From an uncultured Draconibacterium sp. (GTDB taxonomy: Bacteria > Bacteroidota > Bacteroidia > Bacteroidales > Prolixibacteraceae): 64,000 nt of DNA. Position numbers and translations under genes: made by a program. Where the stretch lies: positions 124,001 to 188,000 of the forward strand of contig NZ_CAJXYQ010000006.1 in NCBI RefSeq assembly GCF_913063105.1, given 5' to 3'. Of the stretch, positions 17,225 to 26,515 are shown piece after piece (the stretch's first letter is position 1; each line of letters starts with the position of its first letter). The notes under the pieces were generated by a model. It was not told the DNA's origin. It made no database searches and saw nothing but the letters and a program-made list of their open reading frames with translations.

Positions 17225-18220
17225 GTGGATAAAACAGAAGTAAATCAAATATTCGAACGATTCTCGAAAATGCGTGCCATAATCATTGGCGACGCAATGG
17301 TTGACACCTATTTGTGGGGAAAAGTAGATCGTCTGTCACCTGAAGCTCCGGTTCCGATTGTTGCCATAACTCAGCGCGAAAACCGCCTGGGAGGTGCAGC
17401 AAATGTTTCGCGTAATGTGCAGGCATTGGGAGCAACACCGGTACTTTTTTCAGTGGTGGGCGACGACGAGAACGGAAAAGAATTTCAGAAGCTTTTGGTA
17501 AAACGTAATGTTTCTGACAATGGGATTTTTATCGATTCTTCGCGAAATACTACAGTAAAAAACCGAATTATAAGCGCCGGGAAACAAATTGTTCGGGTTG
17601 ACGAAGAATCAACAGACTATATCTCAGAAGAGATGGAATTGAAGCTGATTGAGTCCATTACTGAAGAAATCAATTCGAATCCGGTTGATGTAATTATTTT
17701 TGTGGATTACGACAAGGGAGTAGTTACTCCAAACCTCTTTAAAACTATCAACGACCTTGCGCAAACCAAAGGAATTCCAACTGCTGTGGATCCTAAAAGA
17801 CGCAATTTCAGGCATTACAAAAATGTTTCGCTGTTTAAACCCAATTTTAAAGAGTTTGTGGATGGTACCGGTTTGCCTTTGGTAAAAGGTGATTTGGAAA
17901 GCCTCAAAAAAGCAGCTGAAGAATTTAAAAATCAACAAGAATTAAAGTTGATTTTTATAACACTCTCCGAGTTGGGAGTATTTATTAGCAACGGAGTAAA
18001 AGAACAATATTACCCGGTTGCTATCAGAGATATTGCCGATGTTTCGGGTGCCGGCGATACCGTTATCAGTGTTGCCAGTTTAGCCATGGCGGCCGGATTG
18101 CCACCAAAAATAATGGCATTAATGTCGAACCTGGCAGGCGGATTGGTTTGCGAGAAGCTTGGAGTTGTGCCGGTTGACCAAACCAAGCTCAAGAAAGAGA
18201 TGAAATCTCAAAAAATTTAA
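17225..18220 (+). CDS. rfaE1: PfkB-family heptose-7-phosphate kinase (RfaE domain I type)
   Basis: 331 residues starting at GTG 17225. The N-terminal IIGDAMVDTYLWGKVDRLSPEAPVPIV and GGAANVSRNVQALGA, and the C-terminal PfkB signature DVSGAGDTVISVASL, fit the kinase half of HldE/RfaE, which makes D-glycero-D-manno-heptose 1,7-bisphosphate for the LPS inner core. The cytidylyltransferase half is absent; the kinase-only length suggests a separate partner elsewhere. A TAGATTTG (17199-17206), matching TAnnTTTG, lies upstream, which supports the GTG start. A broader sugar-kinase role cannot be excluded. Confidence 0.8.
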   Translation: MDKTEVNQIFERFSKMRAIIIGDAMVDTYLWGKVDRLSPEAPVPIVAITQRENRLGGAANVSRNVQALGATPVLFSVVGDDENGKEFQKLLVKRNVSDNGIFIDSSRNTTVKNRIISAGKQIVRVDEESTDYISEEMELKLIESITEEINSNPVDVIIFVDYDKGVVTPNLFKTINDLAQTKGIPTAVDPKRRNFRHYKNVSLFKPNFKEFVDGTGLPLVKGDLESLKKAAEEFKNQQELKLIFITLSELGVFISNGVKEQYYPVAIRDIADVSGAGDTVISVASLAMAAGLPPKIMALMSNLAGGLVCEKLGVVPVDQTKLKKEMKSQKI

Positions 18221-18285
18221 ACGCTTTAGTATTCAAACCCAAGCCCTTACTAAATAATCCCACCTCCTCCACTAAAAAATATCTC

Positions 18286-18313
18286 TTTGGTTTAGGGTAA
18301 ATTATTAACTTTG
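18286..18313 (+). promoter_or_regulatory. Bacteroidota-type promoter of parA
   Basis: A -33 TTTG (18286-18289) and a -7 TAACTTTG (18306-18313) are separated by 16 bases, 32 bases before the parA ATG. The spacer is slightly shorter than the usual ~19. Confidence 0.55.
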
Positions 18314-18344
18314 AAACCGCTCATAAATGATAAAGACGCTATAA

Positions 18345-19151
18345 ATGGGAAAAATAATTTCGTTAGCAAATCAGAAAGGAGGAGTTGGTAAAACAACCAC
18401 AACGATAAACCTGGCTGCCAGCCTGGCTGTTCTCGAACAAAAGGTACTGATTATTGATGCAGACCCACAGGCCAATGCCACATCCGGACTGGGCTTCGAT
18501 TTACGCAATGTTCAATCAAGTATTTACGAATGTATTGTAAACGAAGTAGAGGCCGAAAAGGCCGTGCTAAATACGGATATCGAAAACCTGGATTTAATAC
18601 CTTCTCATATTGATTTGGTAGGGGCAGAAATTGAAATGCTGAACTTACCTAATCGGGAAAAAGTGCTTAAAACCGCCCTTGAATCGTTAAAAGACAACTA
18701 CGATTTTATCTTTATCGATTGTTCCCCCTCATTGGGATTAATTACGGTAAATGCACTTACGGCGTCTGATTCAGTAATCATTCCGGTTCAGTGCGAATAT
18801 TTTGCATTGGAAGGACTTGGAAAACTGCTGAATACCATTAAAATCATACAAAACAGGCTGAATCCGGAATTGGAAATAGAAGGCTTTTTATTAACCATGT
18901 ATGATGGTCGCTTAAACCTGTCGAACCAGGTTTACGAGGAGGTTAAACATCATTTCCAGGAAATGGTTTTTGAAACCGTTATACAGCGGAACGTAAAACT
19001 TAGCGAGGCACCAAGTTACGGCAAACCAGTAGTATTGTACGATGCAAGCTCGAAAGGAGCCATTAACCACATGAACCTGGCTCGCGAAATTTTACAACGC
19101 AATGCGATGACTAAAATGTCGCAAGACAAAGACAATGTTGTTATAAACTAA
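18345..19151 (+). CDS. parA: Chromosome-partitioning ATPase ParA/Soj
   Basis: 268 residues. It has the deviant Walker A KGGVGKTTT (about 11-19), Walker A' IIDADPQANATSGLG and Walker B FIFIDCSPSLGLITVNAL. Members form DNA-bound dimers that move ParB-parS complexes along the nucleoid. It is followed after 17 bases by parB and then by DUF5683 and mltD genes, a block commonly seen together in Bacteroidota chromosomes. I found no parS-like palindrome (TGTTCCACGTGGAACA type) in the window by eye. Confidence 0.95.
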   Translation: MGKIISLANQKGGVGKTTTTINLAASLAVLEQKVLIIDADPQANATSGLGFDLRNVQSSIYECIVNEVEAEKAVLNTDIENLDLIPSHIDLVGAEIEMLNLPNREKVLKTALESLKDNYDFIFIDCSPSLGLITVNALTASDSVIIPVQCEYFALEGLGKLLNTIKIIQNRLNPELEIEGFLLTMYDGRLNLSNQVYEEVKHHFQEMVFETVIQRNVKLSEAPSYGKPVVLYDASSKGAINHMNLAREILQRNAMTKMSQDKDNVVIN

Positions 19152-19168
19152 ATATCTGTAACTAAGCT

Positions 19169-20035
19169 ATGATGGTAAAAAGGAATGCATTGGGAAGAGG
19201 ACTGGGCGCACTTATTGATGATGCTGAAAAAATGCAACAAAGCGCCGGCATGGATGAGATTGAACTGAGCAAAATAGAAGCAAATCCTTTTCAACCCCGG
19301 TCGAAATTTGACGATGAAGCGTTACAGGAACTTTCAGCTTCAATTAAAGAAATTGGCTTAATCCAACCCATTACCTTACGGAAAATAAGCGACGACAAAT
19401 ACCAGATTATTGCCGGAGAACGCCGTTTCAGGGCCTCGCAACTGGCCGGACTAAAAAAGATACCGGCCTATGTGCGTAAAGCCAAAGACGATGGCATGCT
19501 GGAAATGGCTTTGGTTGAGAACATTCAACGCGAAGACCTTGATGCCATTGAAATTGCTTTGAGCTACCAACGATTGATGGATGAATTGGAATATACCCAG
19601 GAAGAACTAAGCGGACGTGTGGGAAAAAAACGCTCAACCATTGCCAATTACCTGCGTTTATTAAAACTTCCCGCCATCGTTCAGAAAGGATTAATCGACA
19701 AACAAATATCAATGGGCCATGCACGCGCCATTATTAATATTGAAGAAGCCGACACCCAAATTATGATCTTCGAACAGATTATAAAACATGGTTTCTCGGT
19801 GCGAAAAGTTGAAGAACTTGTACGCGATTTAAATGCCAACGGTGAGAAAGCAAGCGACACGAAAAAGCCAAAATTCCCGAAAGAATACCAAGTGGTGAAA
19901 ACGCAACTCGACAAACTATTTGATACACGTATCGATTTTGCCATTAACGACAAAGGAAAAGGCAAAATAACTATTCCGTTCAAGTCGCAGGAAGACCTGG
20001 AAAGAATTGTTAAAATAATTGAAAATCAAAAATAA
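19169..20035 (+). CDS. parB: Chromosome-partitioning protein ParB/Spo0J
   Basis: 288 residues. It starts with the ParA-stimulating basic peptide (KRNALGRGLGALI), then the ParB/Srx CTPase domain (NPFQPR, GLIQPITLR, IAGERRFRASQLAG), a helix-turn-helix (about 120-200, with YTQEELSGRVGKKRSTIANYLRLL) and a C-terminal dimerisation region. It binds parS and acts as a CTP-dependent clamp. Two adjacent ATG codons (19169 and 19172) could start it. Confidence 0.95.
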   Translation: MMVKRNALGRGLGALIDDAEKMQQSAGMDEIELSKIEANPFQPRSKFDDEALQELSASIKEIGLIQPITLRKISDDKYQIIAGERRFRASQLAGLKKIPAYVRKAKDDGMLEMALVENIQREDLDAIEIALSYQRLMDELEYTQEELSGRVGKKRSTIANYLRLLKLPAIVQKGLIDKQISMGHARAIINIEEADTQIMIFEQIIKHGFSVRKVEELVRDLNANGEKASDTKKPKFPKEYQVVKTQLDKLFDTRIDFAINDKGKGKITIPFKSQEDLERIVKIIENQK

Positions 20036-20093
20036 AACTTAAGGATCACACAAATACTTAGGGAGTTTTCTATTTTTGCGCAAAATTTTTAGT

Positions 20094-20714
20094 GTGATTA
20101 AACGCGTATTTTTCTTAAAAATATTGATTCCGGCAGTTCTGCTTTTTATGGGCACCGCTGCGCTGGGACAAACAACTGAGCAAGACTCGGCTGTTGTGGC
20201 TCAGGCAAATGCCGAAGAAGAATACGTACATTCACCCAAAAAAGCAACACTTTATTCTGCTATTTTGCCCGGTATGGGCCAGGCTTACAACAAAAAATAC
20301 TGGAAAATCCCCATCATTTACGCGGGCTTTGGTACCATCGGATACTTTATTCACTGGAATAACGACAATTACAAAATTCTAAAACAAGCCTACAGCGACC
20401 TTACCGATGGCGATGAGAATACACGGTCGTATGAAGATCTGGAAGCATCTGAATATTACGACCTTGACGACCCAACCGATTATAACAATTTTAAAACAGG
20501 CCTTAGCAAACAACAAAGTTACTACCGGCGAAATCGCGACCTGCTGATTATAAGCATGGTAGGATTTTATGGCCTGAATATTATCGATGCCAGTGTTGAT
20601 GCGCACCTCTTCGATTTTGATATTAGCGAAGACCTGACATTTAACTGGCAACCTACAATGCAATACCATAAAACCCAGTACGTTTACGGAGTAAGTTGTA
20701 CTTTTACTTTCTAA
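20094..20714 (+). CDS. DUF5683-type membrane-associated protein
   Basis: 206 residues from GTG 20094. A signal peptide ends near AALGQ, followed by an acidic linker and the core word SPKKATLYSAILPGMGQAYNKKYWKIPIIYAGFGTIGYF (given at 20227-20340), the hallmark of the DUF5683 family. Two further hydrophobic stretches (IIYAGFGTIGYFIHW, LLIISMVGFYGLNIID) suggest membrane insertion. The frame extends to a TTG at 20076 that lies inside a TAnnTTTG box (20071-20078), so the GTG is preferred. It sits between parB and mltD with no gap before mltD. Function unknown. Confidence 0.72.
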   Translation: MIKRVFFLKILIPAVLLFMGTAALGQTTEQDSAVVAQANAEEEYVHSPKKATLYSAILPGMGQAYNKKYWKIPIIYAGFGTIGYFIHWNNDNYKILKQAYSDLTDGDENTRSYEDLEASEYYDLDDPTDYNNFKTGLSKQQSYYRRNRDLLIISMVGFYGLNIIDASVDAHLFDFDISEDLTFNWQPTMQYHKTQYVYGVSCTFTF

Positions 20715-20715
20715 A

Positions 20716-22341
20716 ATGAAGCAAATAAGCAGATTCCTATTCTCTCTTTCAGCAATACTTTTTTTCAGCAATAGTTGGGCACAAGAGCATATCGATGCAT
20801 TAGCTGTCCAGGTTACCGACACCATGTTTGTAAGTGCCGACACTACTTCCAGTGCTGATACCACCGACTTTTTCTCAATGGAACCCGACGACAAACTGAA
20901 TGCTATTTTTTCGGAAAAAATGGATAGTTTAATGGGATCGTGGGATATACAAAAGCGTTTTAATCTTGACACATCCGAAGTTAAATTACTTGACTATCCG
21001 CGCAACTTGCCGGATTCGGTATATCTTAAGCGCCTGCAGGATATTGAGCAGGTGATTGACCTCACCTACAACCAGGTAGTAAAAAACTACATAAAAATGT
21101 ATACCGAAAAACGCCGCGATCTGGTTGAAGTGATGCTGGGTTTATCGGCCTACTACTTTCCTGTTTTTGAAGAAACGCTGGATAAATACGACATGCCCCT
21201 CGAAATAAAATACCTGGCCATTATTGAATCCGCACTCAATCCTACAGCGCGGTCGCGTGTTGGAGCAAATGGCCTGTGGCAATTTATGTATGTCACGGCA
21301 AAAAACATGAAACTGGAAATTACGTCTTTTGTTGATGAGCGTCGCGACCCTGTAAAAGCAACTGACGCCGCAGCAAGGTACCTGCAAAAACTATACGATA
21401 TTTATGGCGACTGGCACCTGGCAATTGCGGCCTACAACTGTGGCCCCGGAAATGTTAATCGCGCTATTCGTCGCTCGGGCGGGAAAACCAATTACTGGGA
21501 AATTTATTACCGACTGCCCCGGGAAACAAGAGGTTATGTGCCGGCATTTATAGCTGCCACCTATGCTTTTGAATACCACAAAGAGCATCAGCTCATTGCA
21601 CGCTACCCCGAGATTGAACTATCGGCAGATACGGTAATGGTTAACGATTACCTGCATTTTAACCAGATTTGTGCAAAAGTTAAAATTGAAAAAGAAGAGC
21701 TTCGTGCATTAAATCCAATGTACCGGCGAGATGTTATTCCCGCAAAACAGAGCAAACCTTATCCATTGGTTTTACCTAACGATGTGATTCTGGATTTTGT
21801 AGGTCTCGACACTACAATTTATGCCTTCGAACGCGAAAAGTATTTCCCGAATAATACGCTGATAAATCCAACAACAAGCACAAGCAGTTATTTTACTCCA
21901 GTTGATATTAAAGGAAAAGCAAAAGTTGTGTACACCGTAAAATCGGGCGACAATGTTGGTTACATCTCTTCGTGGTTTAAGGTAAGGGCATCCGACCTGA
22001 GGTACTGGAATAATATAAATCGCGACATGATTCGTGTTGGGCAAAAGCTGGCCATTTATGTTCCTGAAAAGGAAAAAGACACGTACGAAAAAGTTAACGC
22101 CATGACCTTTGCCCAAAAGCAGGCATCAATAGGCAAATCAAGCACTCCAACCAAAGCCCGCGAAACTAAACCTCTCGATCCGGCCTACGAATATTACACG
22201 GTACGAAAAGGTGATACCCTGTGGGATATTGCGCAAAAGTATGCCGGAATCTCGGCAGATGAAATTATGCGTTTAAACAACCTGAAAAACGACAGGGGAT
22301 TATTTATCGGGCAAAAACTTAAAATTAAAAAGAAAAGTTAG
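20716..22341 (+). CDS. mltD: Membrane-bound lytic murein transglycosylase D with two LysM domains
   Basis: 541 residues with a signal peptide (SNSWAQ). The SLT domain (about 135-290) has catalytic Glu171 in AIIESALNPTARSRVGANGLWQFM and the GDWHLAIAAYNCGPGNVNRA motif. Two LysM domains bind peptidoglycan: VYTVKSGDNVGYISSWF (about 395-440) and YYTVRKGDTLWDIAQKY (about 490-540). It cleaves glycan strands to 1,6-anhydro ends in the periplasm. The start is 1 base after the DUF5683 stop, so the two are coupled. Confidence 0.92.
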   Translation: MKQISRFLFSLSAILFFSNSWAQEHIDALAVQVTDTMFVSADTTSSADTTDFFSMEPDDKLNAIFSEKMDSLMGSWDIQKRFNLDTSEVKLLDYPRNLPDSVYLKRLQDIEQVIDLTYNQVVKNYIKMYTEKRRDLVEVMLGLSAYYFPVFEETLDKYDMPLEIKYLAIIESALNPTARSRVGANGLWQFMYVTAKNMKLEITSFVDERRDPVKATDAAARYLQKLYDIYGDWHLAIAAYNCGPGNVNRAIRRSGGKTNYWEIYYRLPRETRGYVPAFIAATYAFEYHKEHQLIARYPEIELSADTVMVNDYLHFNQICAKVKIEKEELRALNPMYRRDVIPAKQSKPYPLVLPNDVILDFVGLDTTIYAFEREKYFPNNTLINPTTSTSSYFTPVDIKGKAKVVYTVKSGDNVGYISSWFKVRASDLRYWNNINRDMIRVGQKLAIYVPEKEKDTYEKVNAMTFAQKQASIGKSSTPTKARETKPLDPAYEYYTVRKGDTLWDIAQKYAGISADEIMRLNNLKNDRGLFIGQKLKIKKKS

Positions 22342-22346
22342 CAGCT

Positions 22347-23141
22347 TTAGCTAATACCCAGTTGTTTTTGCAAAGCTTTAACTTCCGATTCAAGTTTTGC
22401 TTTCCGTTTTAAGGCTTTCGACAAGGCCAGCGCATCGCGAACAGCCTCTTTATCGTAGGTTTCAAGCAGGATATAATAATACTCTTTTCCCAGAAAAACA
22501 GCTTTAAGATTTCGATCTACATTGGCAGCAATAAATTCCATTACTCCATTATCTTTTCCTTTTCGGTACGATACTTTTTCCCATTTTGCTTCCATAAAAT
22601 CGCTACGATGATTATCAACCGTTCCGATCGGAATTTTTTCGGTTTTAGCATCATCACCACTATCGTAAACACGCAACCCGGTATGGTCTAACCAGTTCTC
22701 GCCGTGGTAATTACTACTTAAGTACAACTCGCCACGCTCATCTAAATGCACCTGAATGTACGACCGGTCCCAGGCGCGCTTAAACGTTTGACGTTTATGA
22801 ATATATTGGGTATACCTGTCAAATTCTGTCTTTTCTTTTACAAACGATTTTTCAAGCTCAGCAACCTGCAATTTCACTGAATCGAGTTCAGCCTCTTTGC
22901 GCTGCATCAGTTCAAAACGTACTTCCTGAAGCAGGTTTTTTGCAGCATTGGCCGAATAAACGGCTTCCGGGAATAACTTCGGAATACTATCTAACTGACG
23001 AATAGCCCCAGCAGTATCATTCTTCAGTAACAGGTTCTTCGCCATATCAATTTTTATGCGTGCCTTATCTTCATCCGAAGGGCCACAAGAAACAAAAAAT
23101 AGTATTACTAAAATGAACAGGTATTGAACAGAAATCTTCAT
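22347..23141 (-). CDS. Lipoprotein with coiled coil, function unknown
   Basis: 264 residues from ATG 23141. A lipobox lies at about residue 19 (VILFFVSC). A helical region with TPR-like periodicity (ARIKIDMAKNLLLKNDTAGAIRQLDSIPKLFP) leads to a coiled coil (about 75-110), a beta-rich middle (SYIQVHLDERGELYLSSNYHGENW) and a final coiled segment. The open frame extends to 23363, but those 74 residues overlap the divergent methyltransferase gene and precede the signal peptide, so they are excluded. It converges with mltD with a 5-base gap. No family was recognised with confidence. Confidence 0.68.
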   Translation of the reverse strand: MKISVQYLFILVILFFVSCGPSDEDKARIKIDMAKNLLLKNDTAGAIRQLDSIPKLFPEAVYSANAAKNLLQEVRFELMQRKEAELDSVKLQVAELEKSFVKEKTEFDRYTQYIHKRQTFKRAWDRSYIQVHLDERGELYLSSNYHGENWLDHTGLRVYDSGDDAKTEKIPIGTVDNHRSDFMEAKWEKVSYRKGKDNGVMEFIAANVDRNLKAVFLGKEYYYILLETYDKEAVRDALALSKALKRKAKLESEVKALQKQLGIS

Positions 23142-23202
23142 CTTTATTGTTTTGTGCAAAAGTAGTATTTTAATAGGAACAAAGAAAAGTAGTTGAACAA
23201 GC

Positions 23203-23718
23203 ATGAACACCAACTCTGTAGAATTTTTCACTTCCCGCGCTAACGAAAATTTTCCCAAAAGTTCGCAAATTATTGTGGCAGCCTGGCATTTAGCCAATGC
23301 CGAAAACATTGGAAAAATAATTCGACTTGCCCACAACCTGGGAGCTTCCGAAGCCTTATTCATAAAAGAAAATGAAAATCACCGTGAATCGAAAATCAAA
23401 AAAACAGCCGGCTTTTCTTTCGACCAAATGAACTGGCGCTTTATTTCAGAAAGAGATTTTTTAGCACTTTTAAACCAACAGTTTAAGTTAACAATTTTAG
23501 AAACCTGCACCGGTGCAAACAATATTTTTAACGAAAAACTACCTAAAAAAACCATTTTGCTTGCCGGAAGCGAGTCGCACGGATTACCCGAAAAAATAAT
23601 TTCCATGGCCAATAAAAAGGTGTATATTCCTATGCCGGGCAACTGCAAATCGTTAAATATATCAAATGCATTGGCAGTTGCCGCATTTGAATGGTACCGC
23701 CAGCAAACCTCTGTCTAA
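23203..23718 (+). CDS. TrmH/SpoU-family RNA 2'-O-methyltransferase
   Basis: 171 residues. The SPOUT signature motifs are present: motif 1 NAENIGKIIRLAHNLGA, motif 2 LLAGSESHGLPEKI and motif 3 IPMPGNCKSLNISNALAVAAFEWYR, which form the trefoil knot that binds S-adenosylmethionine. It is close in size to TrmL/TrmH-type enzymes that methylate tRNA ribose; the exact nucleotide cannot be assigned. It is divergent from the lipoprotein at 23141 with 61 bases between. Confidence 0.85.
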   Translation: MNTNSVEFFTSRANENFPKSSQIIVAAWHLANAENIGKIIRLAHNLGASEALFIKENENHRESKIKKTAGFSFDQMNWRFISERDFLALLNQQFKLTILETCTGANNIFNEKLPKKTILLAGSESHGLPEKIISMANKKVYIPMPGNCKSLNISNALAVAAFEWYRQQTSV

Positions 23719-23835
23719 CTGCGCATTAACACAACCTCTCACTGTTCTCACATTTTACAAAATAGAATTAACTCCTGCAAAACGCCGTTAGTTATCGATT
23801 TTTTCTATCTTTAAAAACAAAAATCGACTTACGCC

Positions 23836-24777
23836 ATGATTACCCTAACCCAGTTGGAGTATATTGCTGCTGTTGACACGTATCGTCATTTCGGTAAAGC
23901 AGCTGAAGCATGTTTTATTACACAACCCACACTTTCCATGCAAATAAAAAAGCTGGAAGAAGACCTCGAGATTATTATTTTCGACAGAAGTAAGCAACCT
24001 CTTATTCCCACCGATGTGGGTATTCGGATAATAGAGCAGGCCAGGGTAGTTCTAAAACAAGCCGATGAAATTAACAACATTGTAAAAGATCATAAAAACC
24101 AGGTTTCCGGTATGCTGCGGATTGGCATTATACCAACACTTGCACCTTACCTGCTGCCAATTTTTGTAGGTAATTACAAAAAAAAGTATCCAAACATTTT
24201 TATAAAAGTTGTTGAGGCCACTACCGAAAATATCATTCAGCTTTTGCAGAAAGATCTCATCGACGTAGGAATTTTGGTTACTCCCTTACATGAAGAAAAA
24301 ATTATTGAGAAACCTGTTTTTTACGAAGAGATGCTGATTTATGCCAATAGCGGGCACAAATTGCATAAACAGGATAAAATAACGGTTGAAGACATTGCCA
24401 CGCCTGAAATATGGTTGCTGAGTGATGGGCATTGTTTTCGCGACCAGGTAATTAACCTCTGTTCTTACCTGGGAACAACCGATAGCCAGCTCCCCTTTCA
24501 TTTTGAAGCGGGCTCGCTTGAAACATTAATGAATATTGTTGACCGGGAAGGAGGCCTGACACTTATTCCGGAGCTTGCCAAAGCTACCATGTCGCAAAAG
24601 CGGGCGTACAATGTAAAGAATTTTACCAACCTAAAACCGCTGCGCGAAGTCAGCCTTGTGTATTCACGACATTTTGCAAAACACAAATTAATAAACCTGC
24701 TTTGGAGAGAAATGAAAGAATCTGTTCCTAAAGAATTGCAGGATGAAAACCGTGGAACCATTGTTGAATGGAGGTAA
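23836..24777 (+). CDS. oxyR: Peroxide-sensing LysR-type regulator OxyR
   Basis: 313 residues. An N-terminal LysR helix-turn-helix (ITLTQLEYIAAVDTYRHFGKAAEACFITQPTLSMQIKKLEE) is followed by the substrate-binding-like domain. The redox pair is exactly conserved: Cys200 in SDGHCFRDQ and Cys209 in VINLCSYLG, matching E. coli Cys199 and Cys208, followed by FEAGSLETLMNIV. Peroxide should form a C200-C209 disulfide and switch on peroxide defence genes. A katG gene, a classical target of such regulators, lies at the right end of this window. Confidence 0.93.
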   Translation: MITLTQLEYIAAVDTYRHFGKAAEACFITQPTLSMQIKKLEEDLEIIIFDRSKQPLIPTDVGIRIIEQARVVLKQADEINNIVKDHKNQVSGMLRIGIIPTLAPYLLPIFVGNYKKKYPNIFIKVVEATTENIIQLLQKDLIDVGILVTPLHEEKIIEKPVFYEEMLIYANSGHKLHKQDKITVEDIATPEIWLLSDGHCFRDQVINLCSYLGTTDSQLPFHFEAGSLETLMNIVDREGGLTLIPELAKATMSQKRAYNVKNFTNLKPLREVSLVYSRHFAKHKLINLLWREMKESVPKELQDENRGTIVEWR

Positions 24778-24844
24778 AAAAACATAAAAACTGAAAAGTT
24801 TACTGTTAATTAAAGCTTCATTTTCAAAATTTCTCTGCTAAGCT

Positions 24845-24874
24845 ATTGCAAAATAAATTTTTTATATATCTTTG
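24845..24874 (+). promoter_or_regulatory. Promoter of tRNA-Leu
   Basis: A -7 TATCTTTG (24867-24874) fits TAnnTTTG and lies 11 bases before the mature tRNA 5' end. ATTG (24845-24848), 18 bases upstream, is a near match to the -33 TTTG. Confidence 0.65.
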
Positions 24875-24885
24875 CGCCGCAATTC

Positions 24886-24967
24886 GCGGATGTGGCGGAA
24901 TTGGTAGACGCGCTAGACTTAGGATCTAGTGCCATACGGCGTGGGGGTTCGAGTCCCTTCATCCGCA
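24886..24967 (+). tRNA. tRNA-Leu (anticodon TAG)
   Basis: 82 bases. The acceptor stem GCGGATG/CATCCGC is perfect, the D arm is GGCGGAATTGGTAGACGC, the anticodon stem CTAGA/TCTAG encloses loop CTTAGGA with TAG at 34-36, a long class II variable arm follows, and the T loop is TTCGAGT. Discriminator A73. CCA is not encoded. Confidence 0.97.
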
Positions 24968-24978
24968 CTCAAAAAAAC

Positions 24979-25010
24979 CGCCGACCTTACAAAAAGGTTG
25001 GCGTTTTTTT
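24979..25010 (+). terminator. Terminator of tRNA-Leu
   Basis: Stem CGCCGACCTT / AAGGTTGGCG (one G-T wobble) with loop ACAAA, followed by seven T, 12 bases after the tRNA. Confidence 0.9.
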
Positions 25011-25039
25011 GCTTTAGGGGTTTATAAAAATTTATCATC

Positions 25040-26401
25040 ATGAACATTAATTTAGAAAACATCGACCAAGTTAATGCGGTAATTAATCTTACCATTGAAA
25101 AAACTGACTACGAAAAACAAGTTGCCGATGTTTTAAAAGACTATCGTCAAAAAGCTTCAATCCCTGGATTTCGCCCCGGCAAAGTTCCGGCAGGATTAAT
25201 CAAAAAAAGATTTGGTACAGCCGTTTTGGTGGAAGAAGTTAACAAACTGATTTCGCAAAACCTGACGAAATACATGATTGATGAAAAACTTCCTATTCTT
25301 GGAGAACCTCTTCCAAACGAGGAAAAACAAAAACCCATTGACTGGGAAAAAGATGAAACTTTTGAGTTTGCCTTTGATGTTGCACTGGCACCCGAAGTAA
25401 ACGTATCGGTTGACAAGCGCAGCAAATACAACTATTACAACATAGCTGTTTCTGACGACATGATTCAGCAACAAGTTGATATGGCTGCTTCGCAATTGGG
25501 ACAAAACGTACCTGCCGAAGAAGCTAAAGACAACAGCACAGTGCGCGGCAACTTTGTTCAACTAGACACCGAAGGAAGCGAAGTTGAAGAAGGAATTGCT
25601 CCGGAAGGCGTTCTGTTGGCCATTGACAAGATTAAAGACGAGGAAATTAAAAACGCATTTGTTGGCTGCAAAAAAGACGACATTCTTGTGTTTGATCCGG
25701 TAAAAGCTTTCGAAAATAAACACGAAGTTGCTCACATGCTTAACATTAAGCCTGAAGAAGCAGAAACATTGGAAAGCGAATTCAGATACACTGTTACCGA
25801 AGTGCTTCAGTTTGAAAAAGCAGAGCTAAATGAAGATTTATTTAAAAAGCTTTACGGTGAGGATACTGAAATTAAAACCATTGAAGATTTTAAAGCAAAA
25901 ATAAAAGAAGACCTGGCCAAGAACCTGGAGTATTCATCAGAGCATAAATTTTCGTTAGACACCCGCGATGCCCTGGTTGAAAAAACTGCGCTTGAATTGC
26001 CTGAGGAATTCTTGAAACGCTGGCTTACTGCTGTAAACAAAGAACTTACAGCCGAACAAATTGAAAATGAATTTCCTGCGTTTATTCTTGATTTAAAATG
26101 GCAATTGATTAAAGACCAGATTGCCAAAGAAAACGAATTAAAAGTTGAAGCTGAAGAAGCTGAAGATTTTGCAAAGAAAATGGCTTTGGCACAATACCAA
26201 CAGTACGGAATTCACGATGTACCTGAAGAACAACTGGAATCGTTTGCCAAAATGATGCTGGAGAAGCCGGAAGAAAAAGACCGTATTTTCAAAAAGCTGC
26301 TTGAAGATAAAGTGGTAGCCGTTGTAAAAGACAAGGTAACACTTCAGGAAAAAGAAATTTCTCAAGAAGAATTCAATGAATTAATGCAAGCCAACCAATA
26401 A
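25040..26401 (+). CDS. tig: Trigger factor, ribosome-associated chaperone
   Basis: 453 residues, close to the family norm. The N-terminal ribosome-binding domain contains the signature GFRPGKVPAGLIKKRFG (about 44-60). The middle corresponds to the FKBP-like PPIase region (about 150-250), which looks diverged, and the C-terminal arm is helical and acidic. It binds ribosomal protein L23 and shields nascent chains. It lies 30 bases after the tRNA-Leu terminator and upstream of clpP and clpX, the order tig-clpP-clpX seen in many bacteria. Confidence 0.93.
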   Translation: MNINLENIDQVNAVINLTIEKTDYEKQVADVLKDYRQKASIPGFRPGKVPAGLIKKRFGTAVLVEEVNKLISQNLTKYMIDEKLPILGEPLPNEEKQKPIDWEKDETFEFAFDVALAPEVNVSVDKRSKYNYYNIAVSDDMIQQQVDMAASQLGQNVPAEEAKDNSTVRGNFVQLDTEGSEVEEGIAPEGVLLAIDKIKDEEIKNAFVGCKKDDILVFDPVKAFENKHEVAHMLNIKPEEAETLESEFRYTVTEVLQFEKAELNEDLFKKLYGEDTEIKTIEDFKAKIKEDLAKNLEYSSEHKFSLDTRDALVEKTALELPEEFLKRWLTAVNKELTAEQIENEFPAFILDLKWQLIKDQIAKENELKVEAEEAEDFAKKMALAQYQQYGIHDVPEEQLESFAKMMLEKPEEKDRIFKKLLEDKVVAVVKDKVTLQEKEISQEEFNELMQANQ

Positions 26402-26455
26402 GCTTACATTAATCGAAAATATTTTGCTGAGTGCATCAGCATAAATCTTTTTTAT

Positions 26456-26499
26456 AACTTTGTAAATCGTGATTACACGTATTTACAAAGTTTTTTTTT
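26456..26499 (+). terminator. Long AT-rich terminator hairpin between tig and clpP
   Basis: A 16-bp stem (26456-26471 with 26476-26492, one bulged T at 26480) with an ATTA loop, followed by nine T. The 5' arm contains TAACTTTG (26455-26462), a perfect TAnnTTTG -7 box, so the same bases may serve as tig terminator and as clpP promoter. ClpP starts only 17 bases after the T run. Confidence 0.75.
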
Positions 26500-26515
26500 A
26501 CAAGTACTTAAAAAA

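Noticed and set aside
18345-20035. Search for a parS site near parAB
   Set aside because: No TGTTCCACGTGGAACA-like palindrome seen by eye; the CACGTG instances (for example near 28275 and 45893) lack the required flanks.
22347-23363. Full-length reading of the lipoprotein from 23363
   Set aside because: The first 74 residues overlap the divergent methyltransferase gene and lie before a clear lipoprotein signal.
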